A stretch of DNA of 64,000 nt from Alistipes sp. dk3624 (lineage in GTDB: Bacteria; Bacteroidota; Bacteroidia; Bacteroidales; Rikenellaceae): NCBI RefSeq assembly GCF_009557455.1, contig NZ_CP045651.1, positions 2,914,001 to 2,978,000 on the forward strand. Direction: 5' to 3'. Positions 1 through 8,939 of the stretch are shown in pieces. The first letter of the stretch is position 1. Every line of letters begins with the position of its first letter. Under the pieces are notes generated by a model. That model was not told the DNA's origin. It searched no databases and saw only the letters and a list, made by a program, of their open reading frames with translations. The position numbers and the translations under genes are program-made.

Positions 1-364
1 CGATGCAGCGCAGCAGTTCCGCTTCGGTCATCTGTTCCACGGCGGTTGCTTCGGCGCTGCCGAATTGCCCGGCCGTCTCTATTTCAGCCGCGTGGCCGAC
101 GATATCGGTTTTACGCAGATATCCCAACGCCGTATTGACGAATATGCGGCGGAGCCATCCTTCGAACGAGCCTTCCCCGCGGAAACTGCTTATCTTCGAA
201 AAGACCGTGATAAAGCCGTCGTGCATTAGATCCTGTGCGATCTCTTTGTTGCAGGCATAACGCAAGCATACACCGTACATTTTGGGTGCATACTTTTCAT
301 ACAGTTCCTGCTGTGCTCGCGGATCATTCTTACAACAGCGTTTTATCAGCTCTTTCTCGGTCAC
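1..364 (-). CDS. RNA polymerase ECF sigma-70 factor (3' end outside window)
   Basis: About 121 residues are visible on the minus strand before the gene leaves the window on the left. The translation starts VTEKELIKRCCKNDPRAQQ and continues through a sigma region 2 with the ECF-like stretch RAQQELYEKYAPKMY, then AQDLMHDGFITVFSKI and GSFEGWLRRIFVNTALGYLR. This is the usual Bacteroidetes ECF sigma-70 pattern (region 2.1-2.4 then linker). In this phylum such factors often act with FecR anti-sigma and SusC-like genes, but no partner is visible here. No ATG lies in frame after the upstream stop. Start is GTG at 364 or TTG at 367, so the exact start is uncertain. The gene is divergent from the RibD-like gene at 558. 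Confidence 0.85.
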   Translation of the reverse strand, partial: MTEKELIKRCCKNDPRAQQELYEKYAPKMYGVCLRYACNKEIAQDLMHDGFITVFSKISSFRGEGSFEGWLRRIFVNTALGYLRKTDIVGHAAEIETAGQFGSAEATAVEQMTEAELLRCI

Positions 365-488
365 CAAATTGCAGGCTAATACTCCGATCTTTCAAATAGA
401 TGCGCAGTGGTTCGGTTTTGTTGCATCAATAACGGTTTTTTCCCGGAAATATTTTCAGCCCGGACGTATTTAATGTTCCTGTCGAGTG

Positions 489-519
489 CAAATTTAATGA
501 AATTTGTTCGTTTTAAAAA
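489..519 (-). promoter_or_regulatory. Putative promoter of the ECF sigma gene
   Basis: Minus strand carries TAAATTTG (496 to 489), an exact match to the Bacteroidetes -7 box TAnnTTTG. TTTT lies 19 bases upstream in place of the usual -33 TTTG. It faces the sigma gene, about 125 bases away. Confidence 0.45.
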
Positions 520-534
520 ATAACGTCATCTTTG
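503..534 (+). promoter_or_regulatory. Putative promoter of the RibD-like gene
   Basis: TTTG at 503-506 and CATCTTTG at 527-534, spacer 20. The -7 element has one mismatch to TAnnTTTG. It would place the transcription start roughly 18 bases before the ATG at 558, which favours that start over the upstream in-frame ATG at 504. Confidence 0.35.
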
Positions 535-557
535 TCGAAACATCCATTCCAAAATAC

Positions 558-1661
558 ATGATTGTTCAAGCTTCCGCAGCGCTCTCCGCAGACGGTTATA
601 CGGACGATACTTCGCCCGGACGCCTGGTGCTTTCGCATCCGGCCGACTGGCAAGAGGTGTATCGTTTACGAGCCGGTTGCGATGCCGTTATGGTCGGGGC
701 GGAGACCGTCCGCCGCGACGATCCTTCGTTGCTGTTGAAAGATCCTTCCCTGCGGCATCGGCGGGAGTCGCTCGGGATGAGTCTCGATCCGGTGAAGGTG
801 ACCGTTACCCGCAGCGGAGATCTGGATTCGGAATCCCGTTTTTTCTCGACGGGGGCGGGCGATAAAGTCGTAATCGCCGCGGGGGACGCGCCGGGCGAAA
901 AACTGGAACGGCTCGGACGGGTCGCGACGGTCGTTCGGGTCGGGGTTCCCGTGACTGCGGAGGAAATTGTCGGCGTTTTGGAAACGATGGGGATTCGTTC
1001 CCTTTTTTTGGAAGGCGGAAGCCGACTGATGACGCTGTTTTTGACCGGGAACCGGGTCGATCTGTTGCGGATCGCCGTGGCGCCGTTTTTCGTCGGGGAG
1101 TCCGGCGCGCCCCGTTTCGTGCGGGCCGGCGCGTTTCCGTTCGGCAAGGATCGCCGCATGGAGGTGTTGCAGGTTAGGCAGGTCGGCGATATGAGCGTGA
1201 CGGACTATTCGTTGAGTCGGCGGGGAACCGATTATTTCCGGCTGCGGCAGGCCGTTGCTCTGGCGTTTGACTGTCCCCGTTCGGATTCGGCTTATTCGGT
1301 CGGCGCGGTGGCTGTGACCGCCGCCGGGCAGGTATTTACCGGATACAGCCGCGAAACGGCCGCCGATAACCATGCGGAGGAAGAGGCCATTCTGAAAGCC
1401 GAAAAGGCCGGCGTTTCCCTGAAAGGCGGCGTGATGTACAGTTCGATGGAGCCGTGTTCCACCCGAAAGTCGAAACCGCTGTCATGCAGCGCATTGATTA
1501 CGGCTCATAAGATGGCGCGGGTCGTGTTCGCCGTCCATGAGCCCGATCATTTCGTACAGTGCCGCGGCGCCGCGGTGTTGGAGGAAGCGGGGATCGAAGT
1601 CTCCGTGATCGGGGGTCTGGCGGCGGAAGCGATGCTGGCCAACGCGCATATCCGGTTATAA
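558..1661 (+). CDS. RibD-like protein with reversed order: reductase then deaminase
   Basis: A 367-residue protein. Residues 1 to ~225 match a RibD C-terminal/dihydrofolate-reductase-like fold (opening IVQASAALSADGYTDD, then DAVMVGAETVRRDDP and LFLEGGSRL). Residues ~235-367 match a cytidine-deaminase-like fold of RibD type, with zinc and catalytic residues in HAEEEA (H272, E274) and EPCSTRKSKPLSC (C300, C310). Classical riboflavin RibD has deaminase first and reductase second; here the order is swapped. Both halves keep their key motifs, so the likely role is deamination and reduction of the pyrimidine intermediate in riboflavin synthesis, or a related pteridine/deazaflavin reaction. No other rib genes are in the window. 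An in-frame ATG lies 54 bases upstream, but homology begins at 558. Confidence 0.75.
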   Translation: MIVQASAALSADGYTDDTSPGRLVLSHPADWQEVYRLRAGCDAVMVGAETVRRDDPSLLLKDPSLRHRRESLGMSLDPVKVTVTRSGDLDSESRFFSTGAGDKVVIAAGDAPGEKLERLGRVATVVRVGVPVTAEEIVGVLETMGIRSLFLEGGSRLMTLFLTGNRVDLLRIAVAPFFVGESGAPRFVRAGAFPFGKDRRMEVLQVRQVGDMSVTDYSLSRRGTDYFRLRQAVALAFDCPRSDSAYSVGAVAVTAAGQVFTGYSRETAADNHAEEEAILKAEKAGVSLKGGVMYSSMEPCSTRKSKPLSCSALITAHKMARVVFAVHEPDHFVQCRGAAVLEEAGIEVSVIGGLAAEAMLANAHIRL

Positions 1662-1682
1662 CGTCCTTGCGGATAAGAATAA

Positions 1683-1715
1683 AGCGGCCCGGTCTCATGT
1701 CGAGACCGGGCCGCT
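1683..1715. terminator. Bidirectional terminator hairpin
   Basis: Perfect 14-bp stem AGCGGCCCGGTCTC / GAGACCGGGCCGCT with a five-base loop, between convergent genes ending at 1661 (+) and 1738 (-). Confidence 0.8.
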
Positions 1716-1737
1716 CTGATACGTTGGGAAACCGGGA

Positions 1738-4377
1738 TTATTGTTCCATATCGGCCGAGTAACGAGCGACATATCCCTCCTTGGTGACGCCTTCGATGTT
1801 GATCCGATACGATTCGGGATCGTCCGAGGTGTAGAACAGCACCGAAGCCTTGCCCGTTCCGTCGAATCGAAGCGAGGGATTCCAGTAGATCGTCGTACGC
1901 AGGTCGGGGCTGGATGCGGCCTTTTGTTCCGGCGTTTCATAGACCGGATTGTAGAAATCGGCGATCGTGCGGCAGCCGAGCGGTTTGATGAACGCTACGC
2001 CCGGAGCCGGCAGGTCGGCGATGGGTTCCGATCCGTCTTTACGCATGATACTGATAACGCCTCCTGCGCCCTTGATCCCGAAAAACGATGCGCTTCCCCC
2101 TTTGATAATGCTGATCGAACTCACTTCGTTCATGTATATCCGCGTCAATACGTCGTTATCGTAGTAGGGTACTTCGTCGATTAGGATCAGCGGTTCTATA
2201 TCGCTTCCCCGGATGCTCAGTTTGGCTTCCGACAGTTTCCGAATACCGGGCACGGTACTTAGATAGTCCGTCACCAGGCGGCTCTGCATGTTTACGGGCA
2301 CTTGGTCGCTGGTAATTGTCTTTTCGGCCATCGTTGCGTAGAAATTCCGTTGCTTTTGCTTCGCTTCCACGATTACCTCTTTCAACTGAATGACCCGCAT
2401 CCCGCCGCTGTTGTAATATTTGTCGCGGACGTTGGCCAGGTACTTGCCGATGCCGGCCAGGTTGTCTTTGCCGTATGGGAAAGGCATACTGTCGGCCTCG
2501 GGGAACGTTTCGGGATCGACAAGGATATCCACGCCCGATCCCCCTTTACGGGTGGTCGCCTGCAGGATCAGCGATACGGTGTCGCTGAACTGGATGCTGT
2601 CGATCAGGAAACGTCCGTTCTCGTCGGCCCGTTTCATCATAAAACAGTCGGGCGAATAGGCGACGATCGAGGCGTCGGAGGCTCCCTTGCCGAACGCATT
2701 TTTCACCTGTCCGGATACGGCCTGTCCGGCTTCGATAAAGTATTTCGCTTCGAATTGCGGTGTCTGGGTCAGGTTTTCGATCCGGAACCTCCGCCAGCCG
2801 TGGGTCAGCATGACCAGATCCAGGTGGCGTTGGACGGCGGGCGTGTACGGGCCGTTGAAATAGTAGCCGGGGTTTTCGATGTACCCTTTCAGGTCGGAGG
2901 TCAGCAGGATATTCGACAGGATGTTGTCCCCGAGCGAATCCGGATAGACGGTATGATTGTCGGTGATGCTCATCGAGAATTCTCCTTCGGCGGGTTGTCC
3001 GCCCAGATCGGCCAGCGAAATTTCCATCCGTACCGGTTCCCGTTTGCCGTATTTCGGCTTGTCGGTCGCGACGTTCCATTCCACGGCGTCCGGATGGCGG
3101 ACGAACAGCAGCCTCTCGCTGATCGGCGTTCCGCTTTCGTCCGCCAGCAGGAAATGGACGATTCCGTCCGGGAAGGCGTCCCCGCTCAGCTTGCCGGACG
3201 TTTTTTCCGCGCTCAGCGGGAGCATCAGCCGGATGTCTCCGCGCAGGTGCGCGATCAGGAACAGGGAGTCCGGCCAAACGGCTTCGGCAGCCTTCTGCAC
3301 ATTGTAAAAGATAGCCCCGTTGCGGAAAGCCATTTGGAGTCCCATTCCGTCGCTACGTACTTCGGGCAGCGGAAAACGTTTGACGATGCCTTTCTCCGAC
3401 CGGGTTTCGGCGGTGTATCGCTGCCCGGCTTCCGGAGTCAGCATCAGCGTACCCATGCCGTCGTGTTCGGTGGCGAACGACGTTAGCGTGTCGCCCTGGG
3501 CGTTCGTTACGAAACCGGTTACCGGTAGGGAGAATCCAGTCGCGGCCTGCGCTTTGAAAGCTACGTGCTGGGTTATGCCGTTCAGCAGACTGCCCCCTTC
3601 GGGGAAAAACGATACGGCGTATTCGTTTTCCGGAGCATTGTTGATGTTGAACGTATTCGAATAATCCAGCGTTTCGTCTTCGAATTTGACGGCGATGCGC
3701 ATGTTGCCCGGCGAGAGTTTCAGGTTTTGAACGGTCAGGACTCCCTTGTCGTCGGTCGTTTGCTGCCCCGTTACGGTTTTCAGGTCTTTGCCCGATACGT
3801 CGTACGATACTTTGATTCCGGAATGCACGCCGCCCGCAGCGTTGAAAAAGCGGATACGCAGGGTGCCTCCGTTGTCCGGCGCCGGGCGTTCGGTCACTTC
3901 CGAAAGGATATCGGTGACGATGGAATTGCCGATTTGCAGGCCGTGTCGGTAGAAAAATGCCGGATCGGTATTCTGCATCCAACTGGTGTATCCCCTCAGG
4001 TAATACTCTCCGGCCGGCAGGTCGGCCGGCAGCGGGATGCTTCCCCGGAATCCCAGCGAGTCGCGCCTGAATTTGAACCGTTGCAGCACCGAATCGCCGC
4101 GGTCGGTCAGTTCCACGTATATGTAGTTGCTCGGGCTGTTGTCCATGTGCGTGATGGCGTTCAGCAGGTATCCCCGGAACCATATCTCTTCTCCCGCTCC
4201 GTAGTAGGGCTTGTCCAGGTGGAGATACAGTTTTTCCTGCGGGGTTTTCCCGATGGTCTGGAAATAGTTGATTACCGAACCGCCGAAATCGGGCTCCGGG
4301 GCCAAAGCCGAAAAGGAGCCGAAAAGCAGGATAACAAACACGGCGAGGAGTGTCGTCCCGGAAACGCGTAGTCTCAT
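1738..4377 (-). CDS. Exported macroglobulin-like protein with TonB plug domain
   Basis: About 879 residues starting MRLRVSGTTLLAVFV, with a signal peptide. The first part has the Bacteroidetes 'MG2-like' pattern EKLYLHLDKPYYGAGEEIWF, followed by beta-sandwich repeats. Near residues 690-800 is a TonB-receptor plug (LVTDYLSTVPGI, LILIDEVPYYDNDVL, ISIIKGGSASFFGIKG, AGGVISI). There is no C-terminal beta-barrel or terminal aromatic residue, so it is not a full receptor. Such proteins are common and uncharacterised in Bacteroidetes; a periplasmic or envelope scaffold role is inferred. The frame runs upstream to 4437, but the signal peptide supports the ATG at 4377. The gene is divergent from tetR, and the 224-base gap between them holds the TetR-type operator. 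Confidence 0.75.
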   Translation of the reverse strand: MRLRVSGTTLLAVFVILLFGSFSALAPEPDFGGSVINYFQTIGKTPQEKLYLHLDKPYYGAGEEIWFRGYLLNAITHMDNSPSNYIYVELTDRGDSVLQRFKFRRDSLGFRGSIPLPADLPAGEYYLRGYTSWMQNTDPAFFYRHGLQIGNSIVTDILSEVTERPAPDNGGTLRIRFFNAAGGVHSGIKVSYDVSGKDLKTVTGQQTTDDKGVLTVQNLKLSPGNMRIAVKFEDETLDYSNTFNINNAPENEYAVSFFPEGGSLLNGITQHVAFKAQAATGFSLPVTGFVTNAQGDTLTSFATEHDGMGTLMLTPEAGQRYTAETRSEKGIVKRFPLPEVRSDGMGLQMAFRNGAIFYNVQKAAEAVWPDSLFLIAHLRGDIRLMLPLSAEKTSGKLSGDAFPDGIVHFLLADESGTPISERLLFVRHPDAVEWNVATDKPKYGKREPVRMEISLADLGGQPAEGEFSMSITDNHTVYPDSLGDNILSNILLTSDLKGYIENPGYYFNGPYTPAVQRHLDLVMLTHGWRRFRIENLTQTPQFEAKYFIEAGQAVSGQVKNAFGKGASDASIVAYSPDCFMMKRADENGRFLIDSIQFSDTVSLILQATTRKGGSGVDILVDPETFPEADSMPFPYGKDNLAGIGKYLANVRDKYYNSGGMRVIQLKEVIVEAKQKQRNFYATMAEKTITSDQVPVNMQSRLVTDYLSTVPGIRKLSEAKLSIRGSDIEPLILIDEVPYYDNDVLTRIYMNEVSSISIIKGGSASFFGIKGAGGVISIMRKDGSEPIADLPAPGVAFIKPLGCRTIADFYNPVYETPEQKAASSPDLRTTIYWNPSLRFDGTGKASVLFYTSDDPESYRINIEGVTKEGYVARYSADMEQ

Positions 4378-4562
4378 ACGAATAAGTTTTAGGTTTAGGT
4401 GTATTCGACAATATGCGGCATGATTGGTGCCGCACATCGTTACTAATAATAAAATTAAATCTTTTTAGCGTATAATCCAAGCGTTACGATCGAAAATGTC
4501 GGCTGAGAGAGAATTTTCGGTTGGAATTTTCAAAATAGTTTTGGATATTTGCAGTCCGAACA

Positions 4563-4580
4563 AATGAATGTTCATTCATT
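4563..4580. promoter_or_regulatory. Palindromic TetR-type operator
   Basis: Inverted repeat AATGAATG-TT-CATTCATT, perfect 8-base arms around two bases, ending 21 bases before the tetR ATG. Position and form fit an autoregulatory operator for the TetR regulator encoded immediately downstream, controlling the whole exporter operon. Confidence 0.75.
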
Positions 4581-4601
4581 ATTTAACGAGGACGGAAAGG
4601 A

Positions 4602-5186
4602 ATGGCCAAGAAAATGGATATGACCAAACTGGATCGGATCCGGGAGGCTTCCGTGGAGATCATCAGCGAACACGGGATTCTGAACAGTTCCGTGGCGTCG
4701 ATCGCCGAACGGGCCGGCGTTTCGGTGGGTTATCTGTACCGTCATTATCCGGGGAAGGTCGATCTGATCAACGACCTGCTCGAAGATGCGCTCAGGACGA
4801 TCACCGACCGGATCTATGCGTTGGCCGACGAGACGAACGACATCCGGAAAATCGTGCGCGGGATCGTGGAGTTCATTATCGAGAGCGCTGCGACTAACCG
4901 CCCGAAACATAAGTTTCTGATCATGCTGTTGAACGACTTTTCGGTGGAGATCAATCCGGATATCCGGGAACGGATCCGGAGCATCGGGGATACGCTGATT
5001 GCGGTGGGACGAAAAAATAATGTTTTGCGTGACGATACATCCGTTGAAGATTTGTATATTGCATTGGTCGGAATCCCCATGCAGTACCTTGCTTCGCGGT
5101 ATAAGTTCGGTTTCGGGGACGAGACCGACGATCAGCGGGGACTGATCGAAAAGATAACGGCTATATCATTGAGTGCCATTCAATAA
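4602..5186 (+). CDS. TetR/AcrR family transcriptional regulator
   Basis: A 194-residue protein. The N-terminal helix-turn-helix is clear: IREASVEIISEHG, SSVASIAERAGVSVGYLYRHYPGK (residues ~12-55), followed by an all-helical ligand-binding domain with no recognised ligand signature. First gene of an operon with TolC, HlyD and two ABC-2 permeases, only 12 bases before the tolC-like ATG, so it probably represses its own operon through the palindrome at 4563-4580. Inducers of TetR proteins next to such exporters are typically drugs, bile salts or envelope-active compounds; nothing in this sequence identifies the molecule. GGAAAGG precedes the ATG and supports the start. Confidence 0.9.
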   Translation: MAKKMDMTKLDRIREASVEIISEHGILNSSVASIAERAGVSVGYLYRHYPGKVDLINDLLEDALRTITDRIYALADETNDIRKIVRGIVEFIIESAATNRPKHKFLIMLLNDFSVEINPDIRERIRSIGDTLIAVGRKNNVLRDDTSVEDLYIALVGIPMQYLASRYKFGFGDETDDQRGLIEKITAISLSAIQ

Positions 5187-5198
5187 CAGTCAAGGAGT

Positions 5199-6635
5199 AT
5201 GAGGAATTTTTGGATAGCGGTTAGTATTGCTACCGGGCTTGCGACGGCAGTTTGCGGGCAGGATGCGAAATCGTTGACTTACGATCAGGCGTTGGAGATG
5301 ACCCTGACGCGGAATCCGGAGCTGAAGGCGGCTTCCTATGAACAGGAAGCGGCTCTGCGGGAGCGGAAAGCGGCTTACGGACTGAGACTGCCGCAGGCGA
5401 GCGTTACCGGTACTTATGTTTATATGGGCGACGACATGTCGGTCGGCATGAATGACCTGAAAGGGCCGGTCGGCGGAATCCTCGGCAGTTTGCCGGAAGG
5501 ACTGCTTCCTCCGGCCGTTTTGCAGCAGGCCCAGGCTTTGCTGGCAAAGGATTGGGCGATGAAACTGCAGGATCGCAGTTTCGGAACCGTCGCGGCCAAC
5601 ATCACCGTTCCGGTCTATACCGGCGGTAAGATCAACGCGGCGAACAACGCGGCGAAGATCAAGGTCGAAAATGCGGCGCAGAAAGAGACGCAGGCGCGTA
5701 ACGGGCTGGTGTCGGAACTTACCGAACGTTATTACGGACTCGCCCTTGCGATGCAGGTGGTCGAAGTGCGCAAGCAGGTGCTTGACGGAATGCGCCACCA
5801 TTTGTCGGATGCGGTCGCGCTGGAAAACAACGGGATCATCGCCAAGGGCGAGCGGCTCTATGCGGAGGTGCATACCGCCGAGGCCGAACGGGAATACCTG
5901 AAGGCGCAGAAAACCGTCGAAACCCTGAAAAGCGCATTGGGCAGCACGCTCAACAGCGAGGAATCCGTCGCTCCCGCCAGCGATATGTTTATCCTCAGCG
6001 ATATCGAAGGGGCGGATTATTTCAAGCAGTGCGCTCTCGACCGGAACCCGCTGTTGCGGCAGGTATCGTACGCGAAACGCCTTGCGACCGAGAATATGCG
6101 ATTGCAGCGTTCCGAGTTCGCTCCCCAGGTGGCGCTGATGGGTATCGCTTCGCTGTATAATTACCAGGTGTCGTCGATCATGCCGAAATGGGCCGTCGGG
6201 GCCGGCGTATCGTTCAAGATCTTCGACGGTCTGCACCGCGAGTATAAGTTCAGCGCGGCGCGCTGGCAGATCCGCCAGGCCGAGGCGGTCGGCGAGCAGG
6301 CGCACAACAATATGTTGACGCTGATCGACAAACTGTACAACGAAATGGTCACTTATTCGCAGCAACTTCCTTCGGTGGACGCTTCGTATCGTTTTGCGAC
6401 GGAATACCTGCGGATCAAGGACGAGGCTTTCAAGGAGGGGGCGGCTCCGTCGTCGGACGTCGTGGACGCTCGGTTGAACCTGGCCAAGATCAAGATCGAG
6501 CGGTTGCAGGCGGCCTATTATTACGACCTGATGCTGGCGCGGCTGCTGGAAGCGGCCGGAATCAGCGAGGCGTTTTCCGATTATGCCAAACGGTCGGCCG
6601 CCATGCCGATCCGGTTCGAGGACGAATCGAACTGA
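5199..6635 (+). CDS. TolC-family outer-membrane efflux protein
   Basis: A 478-residue protein with a signal peptide ending near AVCGQ. It has the duplicated outer-membrane efflux architecture: LTYDQALEMTLTRNPELKAA at the start of repeat 1, long amphipathic coiled-coil helices, VPVYTGGKINAANNAAKIK in the first half, and FKIFDGLHREYKFSAARWQ at the matching position in the second half. It forms the trimeric outer-membrane channel of a tripartite exporter. The next gene begins 56 bases downstream and encodes the matching HlyD adaptor. Confidence 0.9.
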   Translation: MRNFWIAVSIATGLATAVCGQDAKSLTYDQALEMTLTRNPELKAASYEQEAALRERKAAYGLRLPQASVTGTYVYMGDDMSVGMNDLKGPVGGILGSLPEGLLPPAVLQQAQALLAKDWAMKLQDRSFGTVAANITVPVYTGGKINAANNAAKIKVENAAQKETQARNGLVSELTERYYGLALAMQVVEVRKQVLDGMRHHLSDAVALENNGIIAKGERLYAEVHTAEAEREYLKAQKTVETLKSALGSTLNSEESVAPASDMFILSDIEGADYFKQCALDRNPLLRQVSYAKRLATENMRLQRSEFAPQVALMGIASLYNYQVSSIMPKWAVGAGVSFKIFDGLHREYKFSAARWQIRQAEAVGEQAHNNMLTLIDKLYNEMVTYSQQLPSVDASYRFATEYLRIKDEAFKEGAAPSSDVVDARLNLAKIKIERLQAAYYYDLMLARLLEAAGISEAFSDYAKRSAAMPIRFEDESN

Positions 6636-6691
6636 TGAAGGGCCTGTGTATTTGAAAAAATGCCGAGAAAAAACGTAAAAATAATAATCGT

Positions 6692-7678
6692 ATGAAAAAG
6701 AGTAATGTCATCGGATTGACCATCGGGATCGTGGTCGTGATCGTGACCGTTTCGCTGATCTGCTGGTTCGCGATCAAGCCCGTGCCTACGCTGATTCAGG
6801 GCGAGGTCGAAGTGAAGAGCATCAAGATCTCGTCCAAGTTGGCCGGACGTATCGAGCAGATGGACGTGAAAGAGGGACAACAGGTGAAAAAGGGAGAGCT
6901 GCTGTTCGTGCTCAGTACGCCGGAAGTCGAAGCTAAATTGCGTCAGGCCGAGGCGGCCCGCAACGCGGCCGGCGCGCAGAGCGCCAAGGCCAGCCGGGGC
7001 GCCCGCATCCAGGAGATCGAGGGAGCGCTGAATATGTGGAAAAAAGCGCAGGCGGGGGTCGAACTGGCCCAGAAAAGTTTCGACCGGGTGAAAAATCTAT
7101 ACGAGTCGGGAGTCGTTCCCGCCCAAAAATACGACGAAGCGCTGGCGAACCTGAAAGCGATGCAGACGACCGAATCGGCCGCTAAAGCGCAGTACGACAT
7201 GGCGGTCGAGGGCGCCCGCCGCGAAGACCGGGAGGCCGCCGCCGCGCTGGTCGACCAGGCTTCGGGAGCCGTTTCCGAAGTGGAGTCCTATATTTCCGAT
7301 GCGATGCAGTATTCGCCGATCGACGGCGAGGTGTCGTCGGTGATCGCCGAAAAAGGCGAACTAATCGGGTCGGGCTATCCGGTGATTACGTTGCTGGATA
7401 TGAACGATCTGTGGATTACTTTTAATATCAAAGAGGATCTGTTGCCGAAAATCAGGATCGGGTCGGTGCTGAAAGCCTACGTTCCGGGACTGGGCGGAGC
7501 GATCGAGCTAAAGGTCGATTATATCGCCGTGCAAGCCGAATATGCGACCTGGTCGGCCACTCGGACCAAAGGCGATTTCGATATCCGCACGTTCGAGGTC
7601 AAGGCGCGCCCCGTAGCTAAAGTCGACGGTTTGCGTCCGGGGATGACCGTCACGGTGAACTGGGACGAAATCCGGTAA
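6692..7678 (+). CDS. HlyD-family periplasmic adaptor (membrane fusion protein)
   Basis: A 328-residue protein with one N-terminal membrane anchor (residues ~7-28, IGLTIGIVVVIVTVSLICWF). The lipoyl-like half-motif GRIEQMDVKEGQQVKKGELL is followed by a coiled-coil hairpin (residues ~75-190), the second half-motif YSPIDGEVSSVIAEKGELI, and a beta-barrel ending in the typical LRPGMTVTVNW. Closest in layout to YbhG/YhiI adaptors that serve ABC-2 exporters. It bridges the inner-membrane permeases encoded next and the TolC-like channel encoded before it. Confidence 0.9.
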   Translation: MKKSNVIGLTIGIVVVIVTVSLICWFAIKPVPTLIQGEVEVKSIKISSKLAGRIEQMDVKEGQQVKKGELLFVLSTPEVEAKLRQAEAARNAAGAQSAKASRGARIQEIEGALNMWKKAQAGVELAQKSFDRVKNLYESGVVPAQKYDEALANLKAMQTTESAAKAQYDMAVEGARREDREAAAALVDQASGAVSEVESYISDAMQYSPIDGEVSSVIAEKGELIGSGYPVITLLDMNDLWITFNIKEDLLPKIRIGSVLKAYVPGLGGAIELKVDYIAVQAEYATWSATRTKGDFDIRTFEVKARPVAKVDGLRPGMTVTVNWDEIR

Positions 7679-7761
7679 ATCAAAGGTTGCCGGAGCGACG
7701 GATTTCCGGCGGCCGTTCGCGTTTCCGTCCGGCGGAGATGCGGTTTCAAATTTCGGAAAAA

Positions 7762-8937
7762 ATGGAATATATCAGAGCATTCTGGCGGGTATTTGTCCGG
7801 GAAGTCCGGACGTTCGGCAACCACAAGGTCTTTTACAGGCTTTCGGTGGGGCTGCCGATCCTGTCGTTCCTGTTCTTCGTCGTGCTGTTCCGCAGCGGAG
7901 TGCCGCACGACATGCCGGTAGCCGTGCTCGATCAGGACAATACGCCGCTGTCGCGTCAACTCGTCCGGATGATCGACGCTACGCCGTCGGCGAAGGTGGC
8001 CTACCGGATTGCCGGTATGGACGAGGGCGAACGGATGATGAAGGAGGGTACGATCGATGCGATCGTCTTTATCCCCCGCGATCTGGAAAAGAACGTGTAC
8101 AGCAATACGCAGACCGGAGTCGTGGCTTATATCAACGACCTGAACCTCGCCAAGAACGGTATGCTGAACAAAGATATCCAGACGACCGTTACGACCTTTT
8201 CTTCCGGGATACAGATCCAGACGCTGATGAAAAAAGGATTGTCCGAAAAGGAAGCCTACGAGCAGATGATGCCGATCTATTTCGAAAAGCACGTCCTGTT
8301 CAATCCCTATGTCAATTATACATACTACTTGCTGCCGGTTTTTCTGCCGGTCATGTTGTTGATATTTACGCTGATATCGACGGTATTTACCATCGGGGTG
8401 GAACTGAAGAACGGCACGGCGCGGCAATGGCTGTCGACCGCGGGAGACAATGCGCTCGTCGCGCTGGCCGGCAAGCTGACTCCGTATACGATCATTTTCT
8501 TCGCTCTTTGTATGCTGATGAATACCATTCTGTTCAAATTCGTCGGCGTTCCGCTGAACGGCAGCGTTCCGCTGCTGTTCGCGTCGGGCCTGGTCTTCGT
8601 GCTGGCCTATCAGGCGATCGGCGTGGCGATCAGCGCTTTGTTGAGCAACCTGCGGCTGTCGCTGTCGATCGGCGGAGGGTATTCGGTGCTGGCGTTCACC
8701 TTTTCGGGGCTTACGTTCCCGTTCCTGGCGATGGATCTTCCGGTACGGATCATCGGTTATGTTTTTCCGTTGACCTATTACGTGGACATCTTCATCGACC
8801 AGGCGATGCGGGGCGCTCCGCCCGTCTATACCATTAACTACCTCGGATACATGTCCGTTTTCATCCTGCTGCCGGTCGTCCTGCTGCCGCGGCTGAAGCG
8901 GATCTGCACCGATGAAAAATACTGGGGGAGGTTGTAG
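7762..8937 (+). CDS. ABC-2 type transporter permease (first of pair)
   Basis: About 391 residues. Layout is that of YhbS/YbhR-type ABC-2 permeases: one membrane helix near the N-terminus (LPILSFLFFVVLF), a large periplasmic domain opening DMPVAVLDQDNTPLSRQLVR, then five or so C-terminal helices (LPVFLPVMLLIFTLISTVF, GLVFVLAYQAIGVAIS, AFTFSGLTFPFLAMDLP). ATG codons at 7738 and 7762 and a TTG at 7687 share the frame; 7762 gives a conventional amino terminus, but 7738 has GGCGGAG before it, so the start is uncertain by eight codons. The next permease starts two bases after the stop. Confidence 0.85.
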   Translation: MEYIRAFWRVFVREVRTFGNHKVFYRLSVGLPILSFLFFVVLFRSGVPHDMPVAVLDQDNTPLSRQLVRMIDATPSAKVAYRIAGMDEGERMMKEGTIDAIVFIPRDLEKNVYSNTQTGVVAYINDLNLAKNGMLNKDIQTTVTTFSSGIQIQTLMKKGLSEKEAYEQMMPIYFEKHVLFNPYVNYTYYLLPVFLPVMLLIFTLISTVFTIGVELKNGTARQWLSTAGDNALVALAGKLTPYTIIFFALCMLMNTILFKFVGVPLNGSVPLLFASGLVFVLAYQAIGVAISALLSNLRLSLSIGGGYSVLAFTFSGLTFPFLAMDLPVRIIGYVFPLTYYVDIFIDQAMRGAPPVYTINYLGYMSVFILLPVVLLPRLKRICTDEKYWGRL

Positions 8938-8939
8938 TC

